Shown here piece by piece: positions 9,572 through 21,153 of a DNA stretch of 64,000 nt; the stretch's first letter is position 1; the number at the start of each line of letters is the position of its first letter. A program made the translations under genes and the position numbers. The stretch comes from Porodaedalea pini (taxonomy: Eukaryota > Basidiomycota > Agaricomycetes > Hymenochaetales > Hymenochaetaceae): positions 124,001 to 188,000 of the forward strand of contig NBAY01000006.1 of NCBI GenBank assembly GCA_002794775.1, written 5' to 3'. The notes under the pieces are model-generated. The model had not been told where the DNA came from and did no database searches. It worked only from the letters and a program-made list of their open reading frames with translations.

Positions 9572-12500
9572 TTAGAAAAGGGCTCCCACGTCCTTTATTA
9601 CAGTGCCTATCCTCTCCTCCGGGAAACGCGATTTCAGAGCTGGAAAGGCCTGCCGAAGCTCGCTTGTTTGTCCCGGAGTGAGACTGGCGTTTTGAGTTTT
9701 CAGAGCGTATAACTTCAATTTAGAAAAGTGAATAGACCGTAAAAACAAATAGCCAGGACCCGTATTAGGACGCTTACAGTGTTGCCGAGAGCAACAAGTG
9801 CTCGGTAGGCCGTTTCTGCGTCTTTTTGCTCTTGACGAAGAACCTACAAGCAGTGATTAATTAAGAAACGACTCGATAGTAGAGTGCAATATTCACATAC
9901 CATCGAGATTAATGACAAATGCTGCTCGCTAATCGATGGCGACGCAATTGGCCCTTTCAACCGTACACAAGAAATGCTTCATATCGCATTGTTGAGCAAC
10001 TCGCACACCCAATTTCACACAAGAAAGAAAGCACCCACTTGAACAAAAGCGTCGCCAACGCTACCCGATGGTTCTTCATCAGTACATCATACGGCACGCG
10101 TTCAATTTCTCCCAAGATTACGCCTGCCCAGTCGCCGAGCCCCGCGGGCGTGCCCTCGTGGAACGCGTTTGCGAGCGCACGCAGCGTCAACAGCATGTTC
10201 GTCTCGCGCGATTTCGGAATTGGCCCGTCCCACGGAGCATCCCACTCCGCGGCCTTCATCAAGGAGGCGAAGAACTGCTCAGCCACCATAGAATCGGCAT
10301 ACGACGAGGGACAGTATCCGCTGATGAGTCGTGCCAGATCGATGACTGAATAGACCACGAACTTAGAACACTGGACGAAGTTTGAAATATTTCGAACGTA
10401 CCGGGAAAGCGCGACGAAGAAGGCCAACGCTCCAAGATCTGCTCTATAGCTTCTAAATGCGTCTTGTCCAGAGGTGGCACAGTGATTTTGCTGGGTGAAG
10501 CCAGCGCTTGTGACAAGTATACGTACGCCTCATCCAACTTCGTCGATTCTGGTGGGTAAATCGCCACAGCCAGCGTCGACTAAATTATTTTTTAATGAAG
10601 TGGGCGTGGGGGTCAGTCCGGGGGCACGGGGGGAGGGAAGCAGAGGAGAACCACGCACGATTTCGTTTCGGAACCCATCATCCAGCTCGCCAACCTTCCC
10701 GCGCATGGCGTTCACGTTCCCTTGCTTGAAGGATAAGAAAGTTGACTGCATTACGGGTACAATTATTTGACATGTCTCTAATGCAGTGCAAGCAGACGAC
10801 ACGACTTACCACTGGGATAACAGATGCTGACCGCATTGCAGCAACTGGTTGAGGTGTAGGAGCAGAGCCAGGCGGTGAGTATCGCGAAGCACCAGTAAAT
10901 GGATCACTGTATGCCGAGGATGCAGACGGAGTAGGTACAGAAGGCGCCTGATATCGAGATGCTCCAGTGAAGGGATCACTATATCCCGCTGATCCTGTTG
11001 GGACTGAGCTCGCGCTCGCTTGGTACCGTGATGCTCCTACGAGTTCCACGGCATCATTGAGCAACGATTTTCTTCTTCATTAGTATGGGAGCGAAGACCC
11101 ACCAGTGAAGGGGTCGGAGTATTCTGAGCCCGACGAGAGGCTCACACCGCTCGTGTTCTGCTGAATGAACTGCACGACCTGGTCCATATAGCTCATCGGC
11201 AAGTCGTGCGCGGCGAGGAAGCGCTGAGCGGCATTGTACGGGTTTTCTATTAGTAGCAGCAAGAGTCATTATTTGCATCAGTGCAATTGAAAGGAGAGCG
11301 CCCACCGTTAGCGTTGTACGGAAGCTTCAATGGAGGGACGCCATCCTTAATATCAACGTCAAATACATAATCGTACTCCTTGCCCTCGTGCAATTGCTTC
11401 CGTCCAGATCCTACGGCATCGACGACGTCCCCAATCTTCTGCCAACTCATGCTTGCAGAGTCCCACTGCACAGCCAAAGGACGACTAAGTAAATGAAAGT
11501 CATAACTATCACATACAGGAAGAACTTTCCTGGTGAGCCTCTACGCTATCGCCGTTCCGAACCATCTTCACCTCTCCAGGCTTCTTGCCTTCAACGTGGT
11601 CGAGAGTTTAATTACTAGGTCAAATGAAAGATAAGGTCGACGCACCTGGCGCTGTGAGAGCCTCTGGCCCAGGCAAATCGGTCTTTTTAACATCTCCGAC
11701 TTGCTGACTGTAAAACATGTGAGGATAAATATCGCGAGTCAGAGAAGCAGCTGATAACAGGAGGGCCTGGATGGCTTACGATGGAAGCGCCTGGCCCGCA
11801 ACAAGGTCGTCAAACTGCTTCAGTTCATCCGCTGACGCCCAACGCTCTTCCGTGGCGCTGAAGATTCGCACGACGCCATCGCTGGAGCCGGTGACAATGT
11901 CACCATTCGGCATCGACGATACGGACCATACAGACGTCGCTGGGTGAACGATCGTCTGCACGCATTCCTCATCTACGACAGTATATTTAAATACGTCAGT
12001 AAAACGGGAAAAAAATGAAGACGTTGTATCTCACCCCGCCATACGCGGAGCGTGCGATCCTCTCCTCCCGAAGCGATCTCGCTGGTGGGTAAGACTGTGA
12101 GCGAATAGACAAATGAGGTGTGTCCCGAGAGCGTGGAGACAACATCGCCTTCCGTCGTCCACACACGAACTTCCCTGAGTCGATCACCATATTAGCGTGC
12201 GCGAGAGAAAATGCAGCAGATATGAATACCCATCGTTCGAGCACGAAGCAAAGCCAATATGAGGGACCAGCGCAAGACCTCGAACAGCTTGGCTATGACC
12301 AGCAATCGTCCGGAGAAGCTTGTGCTTCATCCATAGTTTGATCGTTTTGTCCGCGGATGCTGTGCGATATATCTCAGCGAGGGGGAAGATACAATACGAG
12401 CCAAACCATGCGTACCAGTGAGAAACGTCTCTTCCGTCTCGTCAAGAATCTGAACTGCCCATACGGACTGCTCATGCCCCTTGAGCTCGTAAACCTCCTG

Positions 12501-13093
12501 GAAGTCACGCCAAACCTTTGCCGTTCTGGTGTACCCCGCAGCTCAGAGAATGAAGCGCATACAGAAAGATTGAATGCTTACCTATCCCATGAGCCCGAAA
12601 TAAGTAACCCCGTCGACGACACGTTCAGAGCACAGACATTCTCCGTGTGCCCGACCAGCGAGTATTTTGGCTCATCTGAAGGCGAGTCCAGCGGATATAC
12701 ATTGATCACAGCTTCGTTACCTCCAGTGACGATGTACCCTGCGCGCCACAACCAAGAACTATGCTCAGCAATCATGCATGCAGCCGACGCAGGAGAGACG
12801 CACACACCTTTCGGAGCCTCTGCTGAAGGTGGAATATACGCGACGGCATTGATGTACTTATTGCCCGCATGGAAAGTGTACTCCTGGGTGAACGCCTCGC
12901 TGGACGCTGCGCGCGTCCACGACACAGCGGTCTTGTCGCGCGAGGCGGAAAGGACGAGGGTATCGATGGGCGACGCTACCGCGCGTACCTGTCAACGCAG
13001 CACGCCTCTTGTAAGCTCGGAAGCAAAAATACTCATACAGGTACGCACGTCGGAAGAGTGGGCGTGCAGCGAGGCCGCAAGCTTATAGGGCAT
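9572..13093 (-). CDS. DOA1: DOA1/UFD3/PLAA, WD40-PFU-PUL ubiquitin-binding CDC48 cofactor
   Basis: Adaptor of the CDC48/p97 ATPase in ubiquitin homeostasis. The first exon starts MPYKLAASLHAHSSDVR, the canonical Doa1 N-terminus, so the ATG at 13,093 is well supported; a short intron is followed by VRAVASP. Seven WD40 blades follow (for example SRDKTAVSW, GGNEAVINVY, GSWDRTAKVW, SADKTIKLW, SNDGEVRVW, GEDRTLRVW, GSSDGVVRIF). Next is a PFU domain (about 11,080-11,480: EGKEYDYVFDVDI and ENPYNAAQRFL), then a linker that repeats a Y-S-D-P-F-T-G-A-S-R-Y unit four times (10,880-11,110). The C-terminal PUL armadillo domain (9,572-10,750) includes RETNMLLTLRALANAF and ends in KDVGALF. At least ten short introns. 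Known role: ubiquitin binding by the PFU and WD40 domains, and CDC48 binding by PUL. Confidence 0.9.
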
Positions 13094-14128
13094 GGCTGTG
13101 AGACTGGTGGCGGATTCGAACTTAGAGTGCAGACGGATCGCAGGGAGGGAACGACGGGGATAGACAGGCGTGCCGGATGAGAGCAGGTCGAGGAGAGCAG
13201 GGACGGCAGCTGTAAGAGCGCAGAAGAAATGGTACTGAAGAGAGAGTCCGGACTGGTCTAGATCTTATGGGGACTCGCTTCACGCGTACGAGTTCAGCTC
13301 TAATCAGCACTGCACTGACGCGTCGCACAACAGCTTCCCGGATTCTCCGAGGCCTCGGAACGGCCTGCGCGGCGTCGGCGACAGCGTCAAACAGCCCGTG
13401 TGAGACGAGCTCGGTGTGAGGTTAGGCTCGTCAAAGGCTCCGCATTCGCTCTACGAAGCATATTTCAAGGAAACCGGTTAACTTCTGCTTTTGGATGTAG
13501 ATACAGTCGATTTCGAAGCAACTCGAATGGAATGGAACAAATACAGTTTATATATGGAAAATGTACACCCCTCTAACGAGCCTCATAGACCTGTGAGATT
13601 ACCGGGCCAAAGGAGATACGGAGGTGCAGTCTATGCCTTGCACCATTACTTCATCTCCTGCGAGACCTCTCGCAGCATATCATCGGCCGTGGATAGCGAG
13701 CACGACGAATTGCTAAAGCAAGAGGGGATTAGTCGGTTGACGTGGTCGCGAAATAGCATTTTATTCAGTGCGCTTTAGGGCCGGTGGCAATATTACTTGT
13801 ATTCGATGGGTAGCTTATATACATAGCAGACAGACACAGCAATCGATGCACAGCACAGAATTAGAGCGATTCCTCGGGAACATGATTCAGAAAGCACAGT
13901 ACATTGCAGAAGCAGCTAGCATGGACGGGAAGGGTTACAGTGGGGAAATAGAAGCGTTGCAGTTCCAGGTCAGCCATAGTGCGTTCGATGAGTCGATGGA
14001 GGCATTGACACGTGTGAGGGTAAAGGACAGAAGCAGTGGTACCCCATTTTCGAGCGCTGGTCAGGTCGCCGAGTGCTGACTTGTTGAGATACTGCGGGCG
14101 GGAGCATCCTTGCTTGTCGATTTGTCAA
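13094..14128. other. Intergenic; small unsupported ORFs
   Basis: This 1.0-kb gap lies between the DOA1 start and the HOP1 stop on the same strand and must contain the DOA1 promoter. An ACGCGT hexamer occurs at about 13,317. Plus-strand ORFs at 13,491-13,778 (95 codons) and 13,768-14,079 (103 codons, non-ATG entry, with an internal ATG near 13,846) have plausible composition but no recognisable domain. I do not call them genes. Confidence 0.4.
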
Positions 14129-17100
14129 TTATTCTTCGATATCCACATTCTCTTCCACCACCGATATCTTCACTTTCTTGCTTCTTCGTGCCGTCTCTTG
14201 CGACGACTCTGTCCGCCGCTTCAGGTCAGTCATAGTCGCGGGTGATGAAATAAATTGAGTATCGTCCTGCGTCTGGGACTCCAGATGCAGCTGGGTATCC
14301 TGTGCGTCTTCCGTAGAAACAGGGTTCCCCTCGGGTTCTCCCCTGTTCCGAATGGTTGGCGCCTTGCAAGAAGCTCATCAAAACTCAGAAGAATATACCT
14401 TGTTTGTATCTGCTGACAGCGATTATCAATTTAAACCCTGCGCGGGTTAACATGATGAACCTACAATAGGCGTAGCGGGTTGCGTGTCGTACGCATCATC
14501 CTTCCTTTTCTCGGTCCTTGTCTTCCTGGACCTCGACTTCCGACCCTACAATAATCGAGAATTACACGCCAACATGAATTTCTGAGAAAATATTCCCGTA
14601 CCAATCCTAGCATGGTCTTCTCCGCCTCGCTATCAGGGCTGAAGTAATCGCGGTACAGTGCAGTCTTCTTGCTTGCTATGTCGAAAACATATTTTTGCCT
14701 TTGCTTCGCACTTTTGACCTTCTTCTTTGCCGCCGAACGCGTCGCACGAGAACGTGTTTCCAACAGTCCAAGCTTGTCCATCTCGGTCACCTCGAGTGTA
14801 ATGAAACCTATACACGATATGAAGTCGGGAGCAAGTCGGAGGAAGAGCTGTCTCTTACCTTCGCGCTCGAGCCGCTTCCAAAGCTGTTCTGCGAGCGAAG
14901 CACTACATTTTGTTAGATTCCGAAACTCTTTGAGACTCTCAGGGTTATGCGCTTCTGCAATTTTGATAGCACGACTGATAGGATAAACACGCCCTAGTTA
15001 GAAAAAAACCGCCATGGAGAAGGAAACCTAAAAACCGGAAGAGTGCCAAATCCACAAATGCAGCGAGGATGTCAGGATACTTGTCTTTAATTAGGTCGAA
15101 TTTCACATCACATTGCAGGCGACAGGGGATGCAGACGTAATTTTGAGGGAGGCGAGGATCATTAGGCGAATGGTAACTGAGAAGAACCTTATATTGAACG
15201 CGAATTGACCTCGGACAATCTTGCGCACGTACCCCATGCACCTAGTAAACGGATGTATAAAGAGCACGAATAACATTCACAGATAAGCAATGCGCACCTA
15301 ATATGAAGCCACTTCTCACAGGCCTCACAGAAGACGACATCATCTTCATCCTGCCCCTTCTGTTAGTAAAAAGCGTAACCTCAGTCATTGGCTCGCTTAC
15401 TTTATGTTCACAAGCACAAAAAACGTTTTCTGCGATGGATTTGATGTCCGATGCTCGGGATGAAGGAGCCTTAGAGACGTTCTTGCCGACGCTGCCCTGG
15501 GAGTACGATTGAATAGGATCATGATCGAAAATATTCACAGGTTGTGTCTCCATATCTGTTGAAAGAGACGTTAGCATATGCCTAAGCAAGCAAGGTCTGA
15601 AAAGTCAAGAACCAAGCATTTCATTGCTAGCAGTCCAGTCCATAGCAGACTGATCAAATACAGCTTTTAGCATCTGTGTATCAACTCCTCGGCTTACAGC
15701 CGAGCCGATGTCCTGACTTTCGAGAGTAGTATGCGCTCTAGTCGCATGCTCAGCAGCAGTTTCACTCGCAGGAAAGATCACTTGAGTAAATTCAAGCTGC
15801 TGCGTCGGCTCAAGGTCATCCGGTGCTGTTGTGAGGATCGTCGCTCGCTTCGACAATATCAGTGAATGAAGTTCCGTTGCATACAAAGGCAATGAAATGT
15901 ACTGACAAGCTGCCCCACTCGGCTCGGTGCCATGTCAGGCTTCCCGAAAAACTGGGTACCAGTTTCATCAGTGTCCATCGCATCTTCTCCTTGATGCTCG
16001 ATTGCAACGATGCTGCCATCCGCCTTTCTCAAGCCGAGCGGACCATTGAGCGCAATGCCTGAATCATTAACATAATCAGGATCGTCCTCTCCTTCTGCGT
16101 CCACTTCAGTCCATCGAGGATCCTCGACACTCCAGGCAATCTTGCGTTCTTCCGCATCCTTACGTTGAGCCTCGAGTTGCCAAGACCGTGAGCCTACATC
16201 CTTGGAACCCTGTGACTGGCCAAATCCTTTCTTCGGAACTGTTTCGATACCCAGAAATTGAGAGTCGTTGTTTTCACCGTTTGGTATGAACTTCGCAACC
16301 GACTGCACTTGAACGTCAATTCTAGAACTCGGTCAGCAAGAAACAAATACAACAGGACGCAAGATGAGCCAAAAAGAACGAACCCGTGGTGTGGAGTAAC
16401 AACAGCACCAATACTGAATTTCTCCGGCATCTCAGACTTGTCGTGGGTCGTAAAGACAAACTTGTCTTTCACTGGGTCTCCAGGTCGAAAATACGGCGGT
16501 TCGTAATCTGGAGGCGTATTCTCTTTGTAAAACAGCTTGAAAGTGGCGAAACGGCGCTCTGTAGAAGCATGCTCAATAATTGAGTTCATACTCACGATTT
16601 AAGCTAACATACTTGGTAAGGGTTCTAGTGACTGAGTAGCAAGAATCAGGTTCTTGACCAGAGACTAAGAAAGAATTAGTGCTAACTCACTGATAGGAAA
16701 AGAGTGCACACCTTTACGCTTTGCTTGACGTCCCCAAGCGTGGGGGCCCTCCCTTTGAATGTTGCTTGAGCAACTGCGTCCGAGTCTTTGGCCTTCGATA
16801 GAGCATTAAGCGATAAATTATTGAGCTGATCGTCAAGTGACATGATGGGTACAGTGGTTGTCGTTCCTGGTACAGTGTAATACTATTCACGGAATTAGGT
16901 GATACTGAGGTGAAGCAGAAATTCACGTACAGTTAAGTTGTAAGTGTAAGATTCCACGATACTATGACAGTATGTCAGTCTCAGACCCATGAAAAGTCAT
17001 GCAAAACGGTACTTATTAGGGTCTTCGCTGTCCTAGTAGAAAGTGAGCAAACGGAGCACATGAGAGTATAAGATTAAACAGACCAGGTATATTGCGAAGA

Positions 17101-17673
17101 TAAAACTCTTGAGGTATTGACGCTCAATGGCGTCGAAGATGCCGTGCTCCTTTCTTGGAAGTCAGCCTATATAAAATGAAAGGAGCGGATAATTAAGCAC
17201 CAGGTAATTGAGTAACTTATCTGCCTCCGTTGAAAATCCTCGAGTCACAGTCTTCACGGTGACACCACTGATTTGTCGCGGGTTCTTTTCCATTAAAGAT
17301 TCTTGCGAGCCATACGCCATCGAGCCTCGTTCGCCCGATGTCAGACGACCTTATAAGAAGCGTTGGATAGATGAGAGCTCAAGGCAAAGGAGTGGATATA
17401 CCTTCACCGAAGTTCTCATCCGGAAGTAGATTCCTGCAGTGCATCTCTTTAGCAAGCGAGCACCATAAAAGTGCGCATATATGCGCCCAAATAATCGATA
17501 AAAGATGATTGCTAACCGTAGGTACGCGATACAGCCGAAACTGGCACTGAGAAGTGTCTTGATGACGGCGAGACTTTGCTGAGGGCTGATTGCGGTCTAC
17601 AAATACGTCAGGTGCAAACCTCTGATTTCTCTTCCGGCAGACACACCTGCTGACGCAACGACTGAGCCTGCAT
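14129..17673 (-). CDS. HOP1: Meiotic chromosome-axis protein HOP1 (HORMA + PHD-like zinc finger)
   Basis: Axis component of meiotic chromosomes needed for homologue-directed recombination and pairing. The start is set by a short first exon MQAQSLRQQ (17,673) spliced to TAISPQQSLAVIKTLLSAS and FGCIAYLR (about 17,525-17,600), the HORMA N-terminus. HORMA continues through LLPDENFGE, TVKTVTRGFSTEA, EHGIFDAIERQYLKSFIFA, SEDPNNIVESYTYNL and, after a Ser/Leu-rich exon, FKLFYKENTPPDYEPPYF (about 16,495-16,550). A central zinc finger follows (about 15,100-15,340): V-F-C-E-A-C-E-K-W-L-H-I, then C-M-G-Y and YVCIPCRLQC, a PHD-type Cys/His pattern. The C-terminus is Lys/Arg-rich and ends KVKISVVEENVDIEE (14,129), a candidate closure motif. 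About 15 introns. Two ACGCGT boxes lie about 100 bp upstream of the ATG. Confidence 0.88.
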
Positions 17674-17903
17674 CATAGAAATAAGAAGTACATAAAAAGT
17701 CTAATTGAAGAGTAGAGCCAGATGTTGTACAGAGAAGACGAGACGGTGGAAGTAGTGAGCAAGACGCGTCTCGACGCGTCGTGCCAGCTGACGCACGGGA
17801 TTGAGACTGTTTCTCACGCCCACGTGCGTGAGCATGTGCCGCTGACACTGCGGCCAGCTTGGCCGAAAGTATTAAAGTCGAACTACTGTACATAGTAGGA
17901 GCC
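17674..17903. promoter_or_regulatory. Divergent promoter HOP1 / ankyrin gene with paired ACGCGT boxes
   Basis: The 230 bp between two divergent start codons contain ACGCGT at 17,764-17,769 and 17,774-17,779, ten bases apart and on one face of the helix. ACGCGT is the MluI cell-cycle box bound by MBF (APSES) factors in fungi, which drive S-phase and, in fission yeast, pre-meiotic genes. Functional assignment here is inference. Confidence 0.5.
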
Positions 17904-18467
17904 ATGACATCGGTATCTCCAGAAACACCTCCTAGTCCGCCAACGGCAGCTAGACCATCCGTGTCCAGTCTTCCTCAGGAGACACTCGATTTTGCCGGGA
18001 AGGTCTTCAACCTAGCGCGAGATGGCGGGTATGAGCTACTCAGCGCATATTTGAATGCTGGCCTGCCGCCAAATCTCACGAATGAGAAGGGTGACAGGCT
18101 TTCCTGCCTATAAAGCTCAACAATCATCGCCGACCTGATCAATTCGATTGCACTAGGTAACACGCTCCTTATGCTGGCTGCATACAATGGGCACGCATCG
18201 ACCGTGCGGCTGCTCCACAGCGCGGGCGCGGATCCAAACAGGCTGAACGACAGAGGGCAGTCGCCGCTCGCCGGCGCGATCTTCAAGAATGAAGAAGAGG
18301 TTGTTCGCGCTCTTATTGGCTTGGGAGCAGACCCGCGTGCTGGCGCACCAAGCGCGATCGACACGGCGAAGGTGTTCAAGAAGTCGGAATGGTTGGATTT
18401 ACTGGGAGCGACGGAGGAAGAGAAGAATGCGCCAGCGCCGAGTGTTTTTGGTCTTGTACCTGGCTGA
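17904..18467 (+). CDS. Small ankyrin-repeat protein
   Basis: Protein of about 166 residues made of two exons. The N-terminus MTSVSPETPPSPPT is proline-rich. A helix LDFAGKVFNLARDGG leads into ankyrin repeats: ELLSAYLNAGLPPNLTNEKG, then, after the intron (ending at the TAG before 18,157), NTLLMLAAYNGHASTVRLL, SAGADPNRLNDRGQSPLAGA and EEEVVRALIGLGADP. The intron interrupts a glycine codon (G|GT AAC) and restores the N-T-L-L-M-L-A ankyrin start. It resembles the small fungal cytosolic ankyrin proteins (YCR051w-like) that act as binding scaffolds; the partner is unknown. It is divergent from HOP1. Confidence 0.85.
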
Positions 18468-18617
18468 AATATCAAACAAAGGATCTGAACAATGTAGCGA
18501 TTCGATAAATCACAGTTGTATTCTATAAGAAGCCTGTACCATGAAGAGAGGTGACGCAAAGCAAAGAGGACTGAACAAAACAACCGAAGCAAAAAGCGCA
18601 GAAATCAGAATTGAAAG

Positions 18618-20234
18618 CTAATCGAACTTGATGCTATGGCTTTCCATCTGCAAATTTTCAGACCTTTTCTAAGTAAACGTCAGACTCACAAAATCCTGAA
18701 CACATACTGTGATCTCTCCGCCACGGTAGCCACCCCGTTTCTTTTTGTTTTTCTCCTTCCGAAAGCTGTCACCGCGCGTCACAATCAGGTCAACGCTAGC
18801 TCGCTCGCCGTAATCACCGGATTTCGCTCCCTGGGGTGAAGAAAAGGCACCATCAGTCTGAGATTTCTGAGGAGAGTCAGACTCAGGATTTTCAACGTAC
18901 GCGTGCAACAAAAGAGTTATCCTTAAGCCGCTCGTCGGCAAACGTTACCGCTTCAATTTTGATGCGTTGGAAAGGAGTGTTACTCTTGCGGGTCTGCTTT
19001 TCCCTTTTCCCGTTCTTGATGACGATCGGCGTGCTCGTTGCAGGAGGTGTGGGTGTCTTCTCGGCGCCAATCGTAGTAGGTGTACCTGGTATACTTTCTT
19101 TGGCAGGTTCGTCGACCATTTTCTCCTCCTTGCTTCCCTTCTTTGTCTTGGATCCGGAGGAATCTGCTGTATTCACAGCGCTTCCATCCTCTCCCGTCTT
19201 TCTCTTTTTTGTCGGCAGAGCTTCTTCTTCTGAGTCAGACTCTGATGTCGAGTCTGAACCAGAATCAGAAGAACTCGATTCAGACTTGGAATCTGAGTTG
19301 TCATCCGAATCGGAGGAGGAGGAGGAGGAGGAGGACGCATCCTTTGGTTTCGACCCAGACTCGTCCGAGTCAGCATCAGAATCTGAGGAATCAGAGTTTG
19401 AGTCGGGGTCGGAGTCCGACTCATTCTCTGAGCTCGAACTGGACGAGCTTGAGTCAGACTTTGGTTTTGTCTTCGTCTTCGTAGAAGGTTTGGGTTTTGA
19501 GCTCTTCACAGATATTGATGAGACTGTTGTAGCCTTAACGACGCCGTTCGGTTTAACGCCACCCTTTCCCTTCTTTGCGGAAGGGCCTGCATCCGCGTCC
19601 GAGTCTGAATCTGAGCTCGAATCTGGATCATCAGAACTCGAGCCATTCTCAGAACTTGAATCCGAACTTGAGCTTGATGACGCTAGATTTCTCAATTGTG
19701 AGCTTCCGTAAAGCATAACAGAAATGATGGTCTACGAACCTGCCTTTTTTGAAGACTTTCTTGCCGAAGAGGAAGAGCTCGAGCTGTCGGAATCCGAATC
19801 TTCCGAAGCAATGAGAGCTATTGTATTATCAGCAACGGCGCGAGAATTGTATAGCGATTGCACATACAGACAAGACTCTGACTGCCATGATGCATGTGGT
19901 GTCAGTTCTATACTGCTAAAGGAGGTGAATTGATGGAAGACACACAGAGAACGCGAGCTAGAACTCTGCAGGCTCTTCCACTTTTCAGAAATCTCCTTTA
20001 ACGAAGTCTCTTTCTTCCCGAGCAGTTCCTGCAACCCCCGCCATTCTTCCAAGCTCTGTTTCACGTTCTTCGCTGCTTCGGCATTTCCTTTGCTCTTAAC
20101 CGCTTCGTAGAGCTTTTCGTACGCCTCTACATAAAAACGGAAACAGCTCAGCAAGTTAGATATTGGAAAGGCTAAAAGGAAACTGAACATGTTTTACCCG
20201 TTGAGCCAAAGGTATCCAGATTCCTCTTCACCAT
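18618..20234 (-). CDS. Nucleolar phosphoprotein with SRP40/NOLC1 C-terminal domain
   Basis: The C-terminal SRP40 domain is clear: TPFQRIKIEAVTFADERL, DNSFVAR, then DYGERASVDLIVTRG, FRKEKNKKKRGGYRGG and, after a last intron, ITMESHSIKFD ending at 18,618. The middle (about 19,220-19,800) is a long Ser/Asp/Glu tract with S-E-D-like casein kinase II sites, broken by lysine-rich segments, the Nopp140/Srp40 architecture. The N-terminal exon (MVKRNLDTFGSTG) followed by EAYEKLYEAVKSKGNAEAA is helical, but I do not recognise the LisH dimerisation motif usual in this family. Such proteins chaperone snoRNPs between the nucleolus and Cajal-body-like sites. It is divergent from RIB4, with 175 bp between ATGs. 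The exon joins in the region 19,810-19,960 are uncertain. Confidence 0.8.
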
Positions 20235-20409
20235 GTCAAAAGCGAGGCTGTTCAGGCGAACAATACAGAAGAGCCTGCGCACTGAACCAAATTTTTGACC
20301 GCGCGGCCGTCATGTGATCATGAAGACAGAAACGCGTGCGCCTCGTTTCTCTGATCCTTACGGTCGAACTCCATCATAGCCTCTCATTAGCGACGACTTA
20401 TAGAGCTCG
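20235..20409. promoter_or_regulatory. Likely bidirectional promoter, SRP40-like / RIB4
   Basis: 175 bp lie between divergent start codons. The segment is GC-rich with an AACGCGTG element near 20,332. Shared promoter inferred from geometry only. Confidence 0.4.
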
Positions 20410-21153
20410 ATGTCGCCAATCACAGGACTTTCTCCTTCACAAGAGGTGAGCTGCATGCTGTTGGCTGGATGACTTCTCTGATAGCAACAAGAGACCTACG
20501 ATGGATCCCAACTGCGCGTAGCCATCGTGCATGCTAGATGGAACAAAGCTATTGTAGACGCACTCGTCAATGGTGCCATCAAGAAGCTGACAGAGCGCGG
20601 CGTAAAGCCTACCAATATCGTTGTTCAGTCGGTGCCAGGAAGCTTTGAGCTTCCTCTCGCCTGTTCGAAGTGCGTTCTGCTTATTATGAAGGAGTCTGAT
20701 TTAATCGGATCTCGTTTCTCTGTTTATCTTTGCAGGGTGATTGGTGCTGCACACGTTCAGGCCGGCGCAACTGCAACTGACCTTCTTGGCGGTCTGGTTC
20801 TCTCGCCTACCATGAAATCTAACTCGCGCGCGGGGACACCTGCACCATCATCAGCATCTTCTTCAAGCCAGCCCTTCGACGCAGTCATTGCCGTCGGAGT
20901 TCTCATCAAAGGCTCCACCATGCACTTCGAGTATATCTGCGATGCAGTCTCGCATGCGCTTATGCGCCTCCAGATGGACTCCGGGATTCCTGTTATTTTT
21001 GGCGTCCTCACAGCATTGAACGACGATCAAGCATTGGAACGAGCGGGCATTGGGCGCGGGGAATCAAAGGGACATAACCACGGCGAAGATTGGGCCTTAG
21101 CCGCGATCGAGATGGGTGCACAAGCAAAGAAGTGGGGCGATGGTAAGTTTTAG
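20410..21153 (+). CDS. RIB4: 6,7-dimethyl-8-ribityllumazine synthase
   Basis: Penultimate enzyme of riboflavin synthesis: condenses 5-amino-6-ribitylaminouracil with 3,4-dihydroxy-2-butanone 4-phosphate, in the cytosol. The first exon MSPITGLSPSQE joins across an intron to TYDGSQLRVAIVHARWN; the W-N pair is the family substrate-binding site. Then come VQSVPGSFELPLAC (intron about 20,668-20,736), FDAVIAVGVLIKGSTMHFEYI (the catalytic His lies in this block), GIPVIFGVLTALNDDQALERAG and GHNHGEDWALAAIEMG. These blocks cover the whole fold. One insertion of about 20 small and polar residues (S-N-S-R-A-G-T-P-A-P-S-S-A-S-S-S-S) separates LLGGLVLSPTMK from FDAVIAVG, where short enzymes have only a loop. 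Confidence 0.93.

Noticed and set aside
17975..18592. Minus-strand ORF of 205 codons
   Set aside because: Antisense to the ankyrin gene. The plus strand has ankyrin consensus and a splice that restores it.
18836..19711. Plus-strand ORF of 291 codons rich in Ser/Glu, opposite the SRP40-like gene
   Set aside because: It is the antisense shadow of the Ser/Asp-rich tract (TCN/GAN codons reverse-complement to open codons). The minus strand carries the conserved domain, introns and C-terminus.
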